DNA from: JAAFIP01 sp043774625
GTDB lineage: Bacteria > Pseudomonadota > Gammaproteobacteria > Burkholderiales > Burkholderiaceae_C
Assembly: GCA_043774625.1 (NCBI GenBank)
Contig: JAYVTG010000101.1
Span: 26,106-90,105, forward strand
Direction of reading: 5' to 3'
DNA: 64,000 nucleotides
Shown in pieces: positions 16,627 through 25,267 of this stretch (position 1 is its first letter; each line of letters begins with the position of its first letter). Below the pieces are notes generated by a model. The model was not told where the DNA came from. It worked only from the letters and a program-made list of their open reading frames with translations, and did not search any database. The position numbers and the translations under genes were made by a program.

Positions 16627-17142
16627 TCAGGCGGCGCGAATTTTTTTCACCAACGCGGTTGTGGAGTAGCCTTCTACGAAATTCAAGGCCAGTGCTTGGC
16701 CGCCATAGCTTTGCACCAGTTGCGCTTCTTTCAACCTGGCCATGTCATAGTCGCCGCCTTTGACCAGGATATCAGGACGCAACTCGTCCAATATCTCATG
16801 AGGTGTGTCCTCATCAAACCAGGTGACGAGCGAGACAGACTCTAGCGCTGCAATCAATGCGCCGCGGTCGTGCTCATTGTTCAATGGTCGCTCTGGGCCT
16901 TTTCCCAGGCGACGGGCAGACGTGTCGGTATTGAGAGCTACCACCAGCGAACCGCCCAGAGCCCGAGCCGCAGCCAGGTAGCTGGCGTGGCCACGGTGCA
17001 ACACGTCAAACACACCATTGGTAAACACCACGGGCTTGGGCAGTATGGCCATGCGCGCTGCGGCCTCGCTGCGTGGGGCCAATTTGTGCAAAAAATCAGG
17101 AGTCAAGAAATCAGTCTTTATGACGGGGGCTCGCTGTAGCAA
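16627..17142 (-). CDS. rfaE2: D-glycero-beta-D-manno-heptose 1-phosphate adenylyltransferase
   Basis: A nucleotidyltransferase of about 171 residues, the separate C-terminal half of HldE, which makes ADP-heptose for lipopolysaccharide core. Motifs are VFTNGVFDVLHRGH (nucleotidyltransferase HxGH) and the C-terminal GYSTTALVKKI. The start is uncertain: a TTG lies 2 nt after the stop of the upstream gene, while the first ATG (residue 32) begins just before the catalytic motif and would cut the N-terminus. The TTG frame fits homologues better. Confidence 0.88.
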   Translation of the reverse strand: MLQRAPVIKTDFLTPDFLHKLAPRSEAAARMAILPKPVVFTNGVFDVLHRGHASYLAAARALGGSLVVALNTDTSARRLGKGPERPLNNEHDRGALIAALESVSLVTWFDEDTPHEILDELRPDILVKGGDYDMARLKEAQLVQSYGGQALALNFVEGYSTTALVKKIRAA

Positions 17143-17144
17143 GC

Positions 17145-18050
17145 TTAACTGGTGTGTGGCACGATGATCTTGGGCGCTACTGAATTTGTAGCTACTTGCG
17201 CAGCATTGGTAACGGCATCAGCCAGTTCTTTGCTTATTTCTTTACGAAATTTGTTGAGTTCCTGCACGGTTTTAAAGCTCTGATTCATGAGCAGGCTCAT
17301 GTTATGCAAGATGCGCTCGACCACCTTGGTTTCCCACACGGCATCAAAGTTGATTTGCTTGTCCAGCCAGTGCTCCAGCCATTCGGGGTTGGGCAAGCGG
17401 CTTTGGATGGTGTCGCGCGGGAAGAGCGATTTGTTCACATGCAAGTTGGTCGGGTGCAAGGCCTGAGCGGTGCGCCGTGCACTGGCCATCAGCACGCCCA
17501 CCTTGGCAAAAGCGCTCTTTGCGTCATTGCCAAAATTGCCAATTGCGCGCTTCATGTAGCGCAAGTAGGCACCGCCGTGGCGGGCTTCATCCTGGCTTAG
17601 GGTGTTGTAAATGTGCTTGATGACCGGCTCGGTATGCCATTCGCTGGCGCGGCGGTACCAGTGGTTCAGGCGAATTTCACCGCAAAAATGCAGCATCAGG
17701 GTTTCCAGCGGCGGAGCGGGTTCAAACTCAAAGCGCACATCGTGCAGTTCCTGTTCAGTCGGGGTCAGGTCAGGGCGAAAGCGGCGCAGGTATTCCATCA
17801 GCACCAGTGAATGTTTTTGCTCTTCAAAAAACCAGATCGACATGAAGGCCGAAAAGTCACTGTCGTCCTTGTTGTCGCGCAAAAACATTTCGGTGGCAGG
17901 CAAAGCCGACCATTCGGTGATGGCGTTCATCTTGATGGTTTGTGCCTGCTCATCTGATAGTTTGATTTTGTCAAAGCTGGCCCATGGAATGTCTTTCTCC
18001 ATGTCCCAGCGCACAGACTCGAGTTGCTTGAATAATTCGGGGTACAACAT
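17145..18050 (-). CDS. Ferritin-like di-iron protein
   Basis: A 301-residue helical protein with two ExxH pairs, EEQKHS (near 80) and DEARHG (near 153), placed like the di-iron site of acyl-ACP-desaturase or ferritin-like proteins. The function is not known to me; an oxidase or desaturase of lipids or an iron protein is possible. I chose ATG 18050, which has GAGG 8 nt upstream. The last 20 codons are made by a copy of the dispersed repeat read antisense (17182-17219). The rfaE2 gene follows directly. Confidence 0.75.
   Translation of the reverse strand: MLYPELFKQLESVRWDMEKDIPWASFDKIKLSDEQAQTIKMNAITEWSALPATEMFLRDNKDDSDFSAFMSIWFFEEQKHSLVLMEYLRRFRPDLTPTEQELHDVRFEFEPAPPLETLMLHFCGEIRLNHWYRRASEWHTEPVIKHIYNTLSQDEARHGGAYLRYMKRAIGNFGNDAKSAFAKVGVLMASARRTAQALHPTNLHVNKSLFPRDTIQSRLPNPEWLEHWLDKQINFDAVWETKVVERILHNMSLLMNQSFKTVQELNKFRKEISKELADAVTNAAQVATNSVAPKIIVPHTS
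17182..17219 (+). repeat. Dispersed repeat copy 1 (plus orientation)
   Basis: Shows ATTTGTAGCTACTTGCGCA followed by TTGGTAACGGCAT, matching the window-wide element. It lies inside the 3' end of the ferritin-like gene, antisense to it, and supplies its near-terminal codons. Confidence 0.7.
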
Positions 18051-18151
18051 GTCCGACCTCAATGAAATATTTAGTCTATTTTACGCACTGGCGTGACAAA
18101 TGGATGAAGACGGTAGCATAGCCCTGCATAAAGCTGGTTTATGCCACTGCC

Positions 18152-19126
18152 TCACGTCGCAGTGTGCAAAGGGGAATGGCTCGCTCTCCAGCGCCCTACA
18201 GCTACGCTAATGTCTTGCAAATTTACCAGCGTGGTAACCCCTGCAATGGGTCTTCGCAGGATAGCAGGGCAGTGGCCACCGACCCAGATTTCTACAGATT
18301 CAGGTAACCGGTGGCGCAGCTCGATCAACCCATTCAAGGCATCTTTGGCATTGTGACTGGCGGTAAAACCCAAGGCAACAATATCGCTATTTTCAGCGTT
18401 TGTTGCCTGCACAATATCGGCTATCGGGGTTTGCGTGCCCAGTGACAGGCAAGTGCAAGATTCCAACGACAACATCACCTCGGCCATCAACAAACCCAGC
18501 GAATGAAGTTCATTGGGAAAGGTGGTCAGCAGCACGCGAGGATAGGCGCGCTGTAAAGACTGGGGGGAGGCCTCTTGGTCTTGGTGGGTACTGGTATGGA
18601 TGGCGTGGCGCAATACAGTCTGCATGCTTTCTGTGTACAAGTGCTCTTCAAATACCTTCAGCTGCCCTCGGGTCCAGGCGTCGCCTACCAATACATTAAG
18701 AGGTGCTACCAAGTCGCATATAAAGGCCGCCAGCCCCATTTTCTGTATTGACTGACTCAGCGTTCGGCGTAGTTTGTCGGCATCATGTGACTGAATGAGC
18801 AGCATAAAAGTTTGCAAATTCTCGCTCGCTGTGCTGTGTAACTGTTGGGGTGTTGGGGTGATGCCGTTACTCAGCAGCTGCAAGGCGACCATGTCTTGCG
18901 ACACGATACGTCCCGGGCGATGGCCAGCGTCTAGCAGGCGTTTAACCACGCGCAGTTTTTCCAGTTGATACAACGGGTAAGCGCGTTCGCCAAAAGCGTC
19001 CCGCTGGGGGGCAGGAAAGCCATAGCGCCGTTCCCAGACACGCAAGGTGTCTTTGGACAAACCCGTGTCGCGCTCTACAGCGGCAATCGACATGGTCATG
19101 GCATGCGGTGTGGCAATACTATCCAC
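18152..19126 (-). CDS. litR: MerR-type B12-dependent light regulator (LitR/CarH family)
   Basis: A 324-residue regulator with an N-terminal MerR helix-turn-helix (TGLSKDTLRVWERRYGFP), a middle cobalamin-cap domain, and a C-terminal B12-binding Rossmann domain. Photoreceptor signatures are present: the W-x9-EH motif (VGDAWTRGQLKVFEEH) that caps adenosylcobalamin, and the lower-axial-ligand motif ELHSLG. Family members bind DNA in the dark and release it when light cleaves the cobalamin. A GTG at 19126 with GGAG upstream is taken as start; ATG 19093 is an alternative. It is divergent from a lipid-modification operon, the usual target position. Confidence 0.88.
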   Translation of the reverse strand: MDSIATPHAMTMSIAAVERDTGLSKDTLRVWERRYGFPAPQRDAFGERAYPLYQLEKLRVVKRLLDAGHRPGRIVSQDMVALQLLSNGITPTPQQLHSTASENLQTFMLLIQSHDADKLRRTLSQSIQKMGLAAFICDLVAPLNVLVGDAWTRGQLKVFEEHLYTESMQTVLRHAIHTSTHQDQEASPQSLQRAYPRVLLTTFPNELHSLGLLMAEVMLSLESCTCLSLGTQTPIADIVQATNAENSDIVALGFTASHNAKDALNGLIELRHRLPESVEIWVGGHCPAILRRPIAGVTTLVNLQDISVAVGRWRASHSPLHTAT

Positions 19127-19425
19127 AGCGTTGAGACTCCAAGATAATCCAAATTTATTATGTAAGGATACGCCTAAGTAGACGGTTTTGGTGTCGCATC
19201 GAAAACGTCCTAGACAAAGTTGGACTCAACGTGCATCATGGCAATGGCTGCCTATAACCCTGACATGCACAGGGTCAATGCGGTTTAATTTGTATTTTTA
19301 TACTAGATAGTCACAATATCAACTAATTAGTTTTATTGCTGTACATAAAAACCATGCGCATTACTCCTTATAAATTGCATTGTTCAGCATGGCATGGTTC
19401 ACACCGCAATATCTCCTGATTGATC
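19127..19425. promoter_or_regulatory. Divergent control region between litR and the lipid operon
   Basis: About 300 bp without a gene. It contains the inverted repeat GTAT-TTTT-ATAC at 19292-19303 and a TGTACA at 19340-19345. TGTACA-like half sites are typical of CarH/LitR operators, so both are candidates. The stretch is more A/T-rich than its flanks, as expected for two promoters. Confidence 0.5.
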
Positions 19426-20781
19426 ATGACTTCAACACGCAATGTGGCCGTGGTGGGCTCAGGCATTTCAGGTTTAAGCGCTGCGCATAGTTTGCTCGGA
19501 CACGCCAATGTCACGCTGTTTGAGGCGGGCGAGTATTTTGGCGGGCATACCCACACGGTAGACATCACCCTGCCTACGCCCAAAGGCATGGTGTCGCATG
19601 GCATAGACACCGGCTTTTTGGTCTACAACGAGCGAACCTATCCTAACCTGATAGCACTGTTTGAACAATTGCGTGTTGACACCACCCAATCCGACATGTC
19701 TTTTTCGGTGCAGGTGCCCGATTTTCAGGATGGCAAAACACTCGAATGGAGCGGTTCGTCCCTAAGCACCGTGTTTGCCCAGCGCAGCAACCTGTGGAAT
19801 CCGCGCTTTTTTAAAATGCTCTGGGATGTGATGCGCTTTAACAAGCTGGCCACACAGTTGGCAGTCAGCGGCCAAGAAGCGGCCATGACGCAGCCGCTCG
19901 GCGCTTTTTTGCAAAAGCACAAATTCAGTCAGGAATTTAAAGACTGGTATTTTCTGCCCATGCTCGGCTGCATCTGGAGTTGCCCTGTAGACCAGATGCT
20001 GCAATTCCCGGTAGCCACCATGGTGCGTTTTTGCCATAACCATGGCCTGCTGCAGGTGACTAACCGGCCCCAGTGGTACACCGTAGCTGGGGGCGCGCGC
20101 CAGTACGTAGACAAAATAGTGGCGGGCATTGCAGACAAACGCCTCAATAGCCCGGTGCAGTTGCTGGTGCGTGACGAGCAAGGCGTGCGCGTGATCACAC
20201 AGAACCATGCAGAGCGGTTTGACAAAGTCGTCATAGCGACTCACGCACCGCAAGCCTTGGCTATGCTGCGCGATGCCAGTGCGCAAGAACGTGCCGTGTT
20301 GGGTGTCATGCGCACGCAAGCCAATCGCGCCGTCTTGCACACCGATGCATCGGTCTTGCCCCAAAAACGCAGTGCCTGGGCGGCCTGGAACTATGTGTCA
20401 AACAGCTCGAAGGCGAACCGGGATGTTACCGATACGCGACCCCCCGACAACCGTGTGTGTCTGCATTACCTGATCAACAAGCTGCAACCCATTCCGTTCA
20501 CGCAACCCGTGGTGGTGTCATTGAATCTAACATCGGACATAGAGCGTAAACACGTCATGGGCGAATTTGAATATGCGCATCCGGTGTTTGATGCGGCAGC
20601 GATTGACGCACAAAAACAGTTGCCAGCTTTGCAAGGGCAGCGCAACACGTATTTTTGTGGTGCCTGGACGGGCTATGGATTTCACGAAGACGGCCTGCGC
20701 TCGGGCTTGTCTGTGGCACGGCAAATGCTAAGCCAGTGGCACGGCGCGCAGCAAGCTGAGCCAAGCGAGGCCATGGCATGA
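19426..20781 (+). CDS. FAD-dependent amine-oxidase-like oxidoreductase
   Basis: A 451-residue flavoprotein with the N-terminal dinucleotide fold GSGISGLSAAH (about 9-20) and the family C-terminal FAD contact YFCGAWTGYGFHEDGL. It belongs to the NAD/FAD-binding group found next to DUF1365 and Cfa-like genes, which act on unsaturated acyl chains of phospholipids. It is the first gene of the operon, and its stop overlaps the DUF1365 start by 4 nt. The ATG at 19426 is chosen over the TTG 6 nt before it. Confidence 0.88.
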   Translation: MTSTRNVAVVGSGISGLSAAHSLLGHANVTLFEAGEYFGGHTHTVDITLPTPKGMVSHGIDTGFLVYNERTYPNLIALFEQLRVDTTQSDMSFSVQVPDFQDGKTLEWSGSSLSTVFAQRSNLWNPRFFKMLWDVMRFNKLATQLAVSGQEAAMTQPLGAFLQKHKFSQEFKDWYFLPMLGCIWSCPVDQMLQFPVATMVRFCHNHGLLQVTNRPQWYTVAGGARQYVDKIVAGIADKRLNSPVQLLVRDEQGVRVITQNHAERFDKVVIATHAPQALAMLRDASAQERAVLGVMRTQANRAVLHTDASVLPQKRSAWAAWNYVSNSSKANRDVTDTRPPDNRVCLHYLINKLQPIPFTQPVVVSLNLTSDIERKHVMGEFEYAHPVFDAAAIDAQKQLPALQGQRNTYFCGAWTGYGFHEDGLRSGLSVARQMLSQWHGAQQAEPSEAMA

Positions 20782-21545
20782 ACACACGGGCAAATAGCAC
20801 CCAAGCTCTGATTGGTTTTGGCCAGGTGCGCCATACACGCTTACGGCCCAAGCGCAACGCCTTTGCCTACCCCACCTATTTTCTAATGCTACCCATGCGG
20901 CAACTGGCCACAGAGCCCCATGCCCTGCTTGCGCGCAACCGTTGGGCCGCGTTGAGTTTTTATGACCGTGACCACGGCGTGGGCGGTGATAACGCCTTGC
21001 AGTGGCTGGATGCGTTGCTGCGCAGCGAAGGCATTAGCGATGCTACAGGAGAGGCGTGGTTGCAGGCTTACCCACGCGTGCTGGGCCACACCTTCAAGCC
21101 CGTGAGTTTTTGGTACTGCCACCGTGCAGACGGCAGCCTGCGTGCCGTGGTGGTCGAAGTGAACAACACCTTTGGCGAGCGCCATGTGTATTTGCTGGAC
21201 GCACCGGCTTATGGCGCAGAGCAGTTGGCCAACAAGGTCTTTCACGTCTCGCCGTTTTGCGCTACCGAAGGCCTGTACCGCTTTCGCTTTATGGTCACAC
21301 CACAACGCGACCGGCTGGTGGCGCGCATTGACTATGACGATGCGCAAGGCGCGCTGATCAACACGTCGGTGAGCGGTGCGCTCGAACCCTTGTGCGCGCG
21401 CAGCCAGCGCAAAGCCCTGCTGCATTACGGTGTGATGACGCTTGGTGTGGTGGCGCGCATCCATTGGCAAGCACTGCGGCTGTGGCTGCGGCGCGTTCCT
21501 TTCTTTAAAAAACCAACGCCCCCTTCTGTTTTGGTAACACGATGA
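20778..21545 (+). CDS. DUF1365 family protein
   Basis: A 255-residue DUF1365 protein. The family motif block YPRVLGHTFKPVSFWYC near residue 95 and the KVFHVSPF segment near 155 are clear. The biochemical role is not established; it almost always sits between an FAD oxidoreductase and a Cfa-type methyltransferase, so a part in the same lipid modification is implied. It overlaps both neighbours by about 4 nt. Confidence 0.88.
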   Translation: MNTRANSTQALIGFGQVRHTRLRPKRNAFAYPTYFLMLPMRQLATEPHALLARNRWAALSFYDRDHGVGGDNALQWLDALLRSEGISDATGEAWLQAYPRVLGHTFKPVSFWYCHRADGSLRAVVVEVNNTFGERHVYLLDAPAYGAEQLANKVFHVSPFCATEGLYRFRFMVTPQRDRLVARIDYDDAQGALINTSVSGALEPLCARSQRKALLHYGVMTLGVVARIHWQALRLWLRRVPFFKKPTPPSVLVTR

Positions 21546-22810
21546 ACGACAACCTATTAGGACTCACCAGTTCTGCCGCAAGCGTGCCTACGCATGAAAA
21601 GGCACACCCGCATACGCCAACAGGTGCACCTGCGGCTGCACGCACCTGCTTCAAGCTCTTGCAAAAACTGCGCCACGGCACGCTTACCGTGCAATTGCCA
21701 GACGGCAGCCTGCGCCGCTATGGCAGCCCCGACGCGAGTCACCCGTTAACCGCCACCTTACATTTGCACAACTACAACGTCTGCGCTGCTGCGCTCAAGT
21801 CAGGCGATATTGGCTTTGCAGAAAGCTATATCGCAGGCGACTGGACAACGCCCAGCTTGCCAGACTTGTTGCGCATCTTCATCGCCAATCGCCGCGAAGT
21901 CGAAGACGTGATTTATGGCACCTGGCTGGGCCGCCTGGCCTACCGCGTCAAGCATTTGCTCAATCGCAATACCAAAACCAATAGCCAAAAAAATATCCAC
22001 GCGCACTACGACCTGGGTAATGCGTTTTACCAGCTCTGGCTAGACGGCACGATGAACTATTCGTCGGCCTGGTTTGACGGCGACCAGACGAAACCCATGG
22101 TGGACGCGCAGCATGCCAAAGTGCGCCGCGCCTTGCGCATGGCGCAGGTTAAACCCGGCGACCGCGTGCTGGAAATTGGCTGCGGCTGGGGTGCATTGGC
22201 GGAAAAAGCGGCCACTGAATTTGGTGCCCATATCACGGGCGTTACCCTGTCTACCGAACAACTGGCCTATGCGCAAAACCGCATGGCCGTGCTGGGCAAG
22301 GCTGAGCAAGCAGACCTGCGCCTGCAAGACTACCGCGACATTACAGATGCCCCCTTTGATGCGATTTGTTCCATCGAAATGCTCGAAGCCGTAGGCAGGT
22401 CTTTCTGGCCACAGTACTTTGCAAGCCTGGCTCGGCTGCTCAAACCCGGTGGACAAGCTTGCATCCAGTCCATCGTGATCGACGATAGCCTGTTTGCACG
22501 CTATATCAACTCTACAGACTTCATCCAGCAATACATCTTTCCCGGTGGCTGCCTGCCTTGCCCGAGCGAGCTGCGCAAGCAGGCCACTGCCGCAGGCTTG
22601 CAAGTCGTTGATGAATTCGCGTTTGGCCAGGACTACGCAGAAACACTGCGCCGTTGGCGTGCTGACTTTATGGCACATCAAGAACTGGTGCTGGCCAATG
22701 GTTTTGATGCGCGCTTTGTTCGCATCTGGGAGTTTTACCTGGCTTATTGCGAAGCGGCGTTTGCCGAGTCGAATATCGATGTTGTGCAGGTCACGCTGCG
22801 CAAGGCCTGA
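21542..22810 (+). CDS. cfa: Cyclopropane-fatty-acyl-phospholipid synthase family methyltransferase
   Basis: A 422-residue SAM-dependent methyltransferase acting on unsaturated acyl chains. The SAM site VLEIGCGWGALAEKAA lies near residue 205, with the downstream CSIEMLEAVG and YIFPGGCLPC blocks typical of Cfa. In light- and singlet-oxygen-controlled clusters such enzymes can make methylated or furan fatty acids rather than cyclopropanes; sequence alone does not decide. It is translationally coupled to DUF1365. Confidence 0.92.
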   Translation: MNDNLLGLTSSAASVPTHEKAHPHTPTGAPAAARTCFKLLQKLRHGTLTVQLPDGSLRRYGSPDASHPLTATLHLHNYNVCAAALKSGDIGFAESYIAGDWTTPSLPDLLRIFIANRREVEDVIYGTWLGRLAYRVKHLLNRNTKTNSQKNIHAHYDLGNAFYQLWLDGTMNYSSAWFDGDQTKPMVDAQHAKVRRALRMAQVKPGDRVLEIGCGWGALAEKAATEFGAHITGVTLSTEQLAYAQNRMAVLGKAEQADLRLQDYRDITDAPFDAICSIEMLEAVGRSFWPQYFASLARLLKPGGQACIQSIVIDDSLFARYINSTDFIQQYIFPGGCLPCPSELRKQATAAGLQVVDEFAFGQDYAETLRRWRADFMAHQELVLANGFDARFVRIWEFYLAYCEAAFAESNIDVVQVTLRKA

Positions 22811-22835
22811 GCAAACCTGCCACAGGATATTGAGC

Positions 22836-23405
22836 ATGGTACGCACCATTACTATCAATTTAGTAGCTGCTTGCGCAATGTTTACGCTGGCAATGGGCGT
22901 TTTTGCTACCCAAACGGCATCTGATGCACCCGTGGAAGCTCAAACACTGACCAATGCACGCAAGCTGGGCGCAACGCGACTGAAAGTGTGGGGTTTTCAA
23001 ATCTACGATGCCCGGCTGTGGGTAGAACCCGACTTTTCAGCTGATGACTACACCAAGAGCAGTTTTGCACTCGAACTTGCCTACTTGCGCAACTTTGACA
23101 AAGACGCTGTAGCGGAGCGCTCTATGCAGGAGATGCGCCGCATTGGCAGCATGACGCTGCAGCAAGAAGCACTTTGGCTTGAAGAAATGCGCCAATTGTT
23201 CCCAAACATTAAAAAAGGTGACCGCATCACCGGTGTCAACCTGCCGGGCGCGGGCGCGGCGTTTAGCAAAAACGGCAAGGCCATTGGCCAGATACGTGAC
23301 CCAGAATTTGCGCGGCTGTTCTTTGGTATCTGGCTCAGCCCCAAAACCTCTGAACCGCAAATGCGCCGTGCGCTTTTGGGTGGCGACGGTGCGACCCAGC
23401 GCTAG
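22836..23405 (+). CDS. Chalcone-isomerase-like exported protein with repeat-encoded signal peptide
   Basis: A 189-residue member of the chalcone isomerase-like family, which in bacteria has no proven reaction and often accompanies lipid-modification genes. The mature part (from about residue 25) has the family pattern LKVWGFQIYDARLWV. The N-terminal signal peptide, residues 7-24, is encoded almost entirely by a copy of the dispersed repeat (22853-22903): its INLVAACAMFTLAMGVFA stretch is the usual translated form of that element. The gene starts 25 nt after cfa. Confidence 0.8.
   Translation: MVRTITINLVAACAMFTLAMGVFATQTASDAPVEAQTLTNARKLGATRLKVWGFQIYDARLWVEPDFSADDYTKSSFALELAYLRNFDKDAVAERSMQEMRRIGSMTLQQEALWLEEMRQLFPNIKKGDRITGVNLPGAGAAFSKNGKAIGQIRDPEFARLFFGIWLSPKTSEPQMRRALLGGDGATQR
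22853..22903 (+). repeat. Dispersed repeat copy 2 (plus orientation)
   Basis: Carries AATTTAGTAGCTGCTTGCGCA and then ACGCTGGCAATGGGC. It forms the signal-peptide codons of the chalcone-isomerase-like gene. Confidence 0.85.
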
Positions 23406-24663
23406 TCTTGCCGCGCAACCCGCATGGGCCGCGTCCGATGGCTTGCGCTATGGCCTGCTGGGCTTGCCACTGGCGTTTGTAGCGCTGCCCTTGTATGTCA
23501 TCTTGCCCAACCACTACGCGCGCGAATTTGGCGTGCCGCTAGCCACACTGGGTAGCCTGCTATTGGTGGCGCGTTTGTTTGACGCAGTGATTGACCCCTG
23601 GCTGGGGCGTGTGAGCGACCGCCTGTTTGCGCGTTCTGCGGCCAGCGTGCTGCGCGTGGGTGCAGCAGGGGCCATCGTGCTGTCGCTCGGTTTTGCGGCG
23701 CTGTTTTTTCCGCCCGTGCGTGGCGATGCCCTGACACTGTGGGCTTTGGCTGCTTTATTGGTTACCTATGTGGCCTACAGCCTGGTCAGTGTGGCGCACC
23801 AAAGCTGGGGTGCACGCCTGGGTGGTGACGAGCTGCAGCGCGGCAAAATTGTCGCTTGGCGCGAAGGGCTGGGTTTGGTGGGCGTGCTGCTAGCCTCGGT
23901 TTTGCCCATTATGGCCGGTTTGCAGGTCACCACGGCAGTGTTGTGTGCGGGTCTGGCGGCAGGCATGTGGGCCTGGTCACGCGCTCGCCAGCCCACGGCT
24001 CATGCGCATGCCGCGCATGCCACAGTGTCTGTGTGGCTGCCTTTTTCGCGCCCCGGCTTTCGCGGCTTGTTGGCGGTGTTCATGGTCAACGGCATTGCCA
24101 GTGCCATACCCGCCACCCTGGTTTTGTTTTTTATCCAGGACCGCTTGCAAGCGCCCAAAGCGCTGGAAGGCGCGTTTCTGGGCGCCTATTTTTTAACCGC
24201 TGCCCTGTCCCTGCCAGCCTGGCTGCGCGGCGTGGCGCGCTTTGGGCTGTGGCGTGTGTGGTTTGCAGGCATGCTCCTGGCGGTAGCCGTGTTTATTTTT
24301 GCCGCCACGCTGGGTGCGGGTGATGTGGCCGCCTTCCTGCTCGTGTGTGCCCTGTCGGGCATCGCGTTGGCTGCAGACCTGGCGGCGCCCAGTGCATTGC
24401 TGACGGGCTTGATTGGTAAAAGCGGTGATCAAGGTGCCAACGAGGGAGCCTATTTTGGCTGGTGGAACTTTGCCACCAAGCTCAATTTGGCATTGGCTGC
24501 GGGCTTAAGTTTGCCCCTGCTGAGCGTGTTTGGCTACAGCCCCGGTGCACGCTCAGAGCAAGCTTTGCAAGCCCTGGTGCTGGCCTATTGCATATTGCCC
24601 TGCGCTCTTAAATTAATAGCTGCTTGCGCACTGTTTACGCTGGCAAAAGGCCAAAAACTCTGA
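23368..24663 (+). CDS. MFS transporter (sugar:cation symporter-like)
   Basis: A protein of about 431 residues with twelve predicted membrane helices and the MFS loop-2-like motif DPWLGRVSDR. The start is unclear: no ATG fits, and GTG codons at 23368, 23380 and 23389 overlap the previous gene. The last 18 residues, with LKLIAACALFTLAKG, come from a copy of the dispersed repeat, so the element has replaced or extended the C-terminus. Transporters of this kind recur in LitR/ChrR-linked lipid clusters; the substrate is unknown. Confidence 0.8.
   Translation: MRFWVATVRPSASLAAQPAWAASDGLRYGLLGLPLAFVALPLYVILPNHYAREFGVPLATLGSLLLVARLFDAVIDPWLGRVSDRLFARSAASVLRVGAAGAIVLSLGFAALFFPPVRGDALTLWALAALLVTYVAYSLVSVAHQSWGARLGGDELQRGKIVAWREGLGLVGVLLASVLPIMAGLQVTTAVLCAGLAAGMWAWSRARQPTAHAHAAHATVSVWLPFSRPGFRGLLAVFMVNGIASAIPATLVLFFIQDRLQAPKALEGAFLGAYFLTAALSLPAWLRGVARFGLWRVWFAGMLLAVAVFIFAATLGAGDVAAFLLVCALSGIALAADLAAPSALLTGLIGKSGDQGANEGAYFGWWNFATKLNLALAAGLSLPLLSVFGYSPGARSEQALQALVLAYCILPCALKLIAACALFTLAKGQKL
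24606..24656 (+). repeat. Dispersed repeat copy 3 (plus orientation)
   Basis: AATTAATAGCTGCTTGCGCA plus ACGCTGGCAAAAGGCC, forming the 3' end of the MFS gene. Confidence 0.85.
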
Positions 24664-24681
24664 CAATTGAAAGGAAATACC

Positions 24682-25221
24682 ATGCAAAGACGCTACCTGC
24701 TTACCGCCGCCAGTGCCAGCGCGATTCTTGGCCTGACGGGCTGCGCCGCCGCCCCACAGGTGAATGATTACGCCAACGAAAAGCCGCTGTTTGATTTGAA
24801 AACCTACTTCAGCGGCACGGTAGATGGCTGGGGCATTTTCACCGACCGCAGTGGCAAAGTAGCCAAGCGCTTTTTAGTGACGATGAATTGCAGCTGGAAC
24901 GGTGACGACGGCATTTTGGACGAAGACTTCGTCTATTCCGACGGTACTAAGCAAAAGCGCATCTGGCGCATGAAAAAGTTGGCCGATGGTCGGTATGAAG
25001 GCCGCGCTGACGATGTGCTGGGTGTGGGCAACGGCCAGCAGGCGGGCAATGCTTTTCGCTGGGGCTACACGCTCAAACTGCCGGTAGACAATAGCGTGTA
25101 CGAAGTGCAGTTTGACGATTGGATGTACCAAATGGACGACAAGGTGGTGATCAACAAAGCCACCATGAGTAAATTTGGTTTTAGACTGGGCGAACTGGTG
25201 GTGAACTTTAAAAAACGTTGA
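24682..25221 (+). CDS. DUF3833 lipoprotein
   Basis: A 179-residue lipoprotein with a signal peptide and lipobox LTGC (Cys near residue 20) and a DUF3833 body with the FSGTVDGWGIFTDRSGKV and WGYTLKLPVD blocks. The role of DUF3833 is unknown; it is a standard member of this lipid-modification operon. I chose ATG 24682, which has AAGGAAA upstream, over an ORF start 15 nt earlier. Confidence 0.88.
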   Translation: MQRRYLLTAASASAILGLTGCAAAPQVNDYANEKPLFDLKTYFSGTVDGWGIFTDRSGKVAKRFLVTMNCSWNGDDGILDEDFVYSDGTKQKRIWRMKKLADGRYEGRADDVLGVGNGQQAGNAFRWGYTLKLPVDNSVYEVQFDDWMYQMDDKVVINKATMSKFGFRLGELVVNFKKR

Positions 25222-25267
25222 TGCGCAGGGCGCAAAGCGTAAGGCACGCAAAAAATACCGAGTCAAC

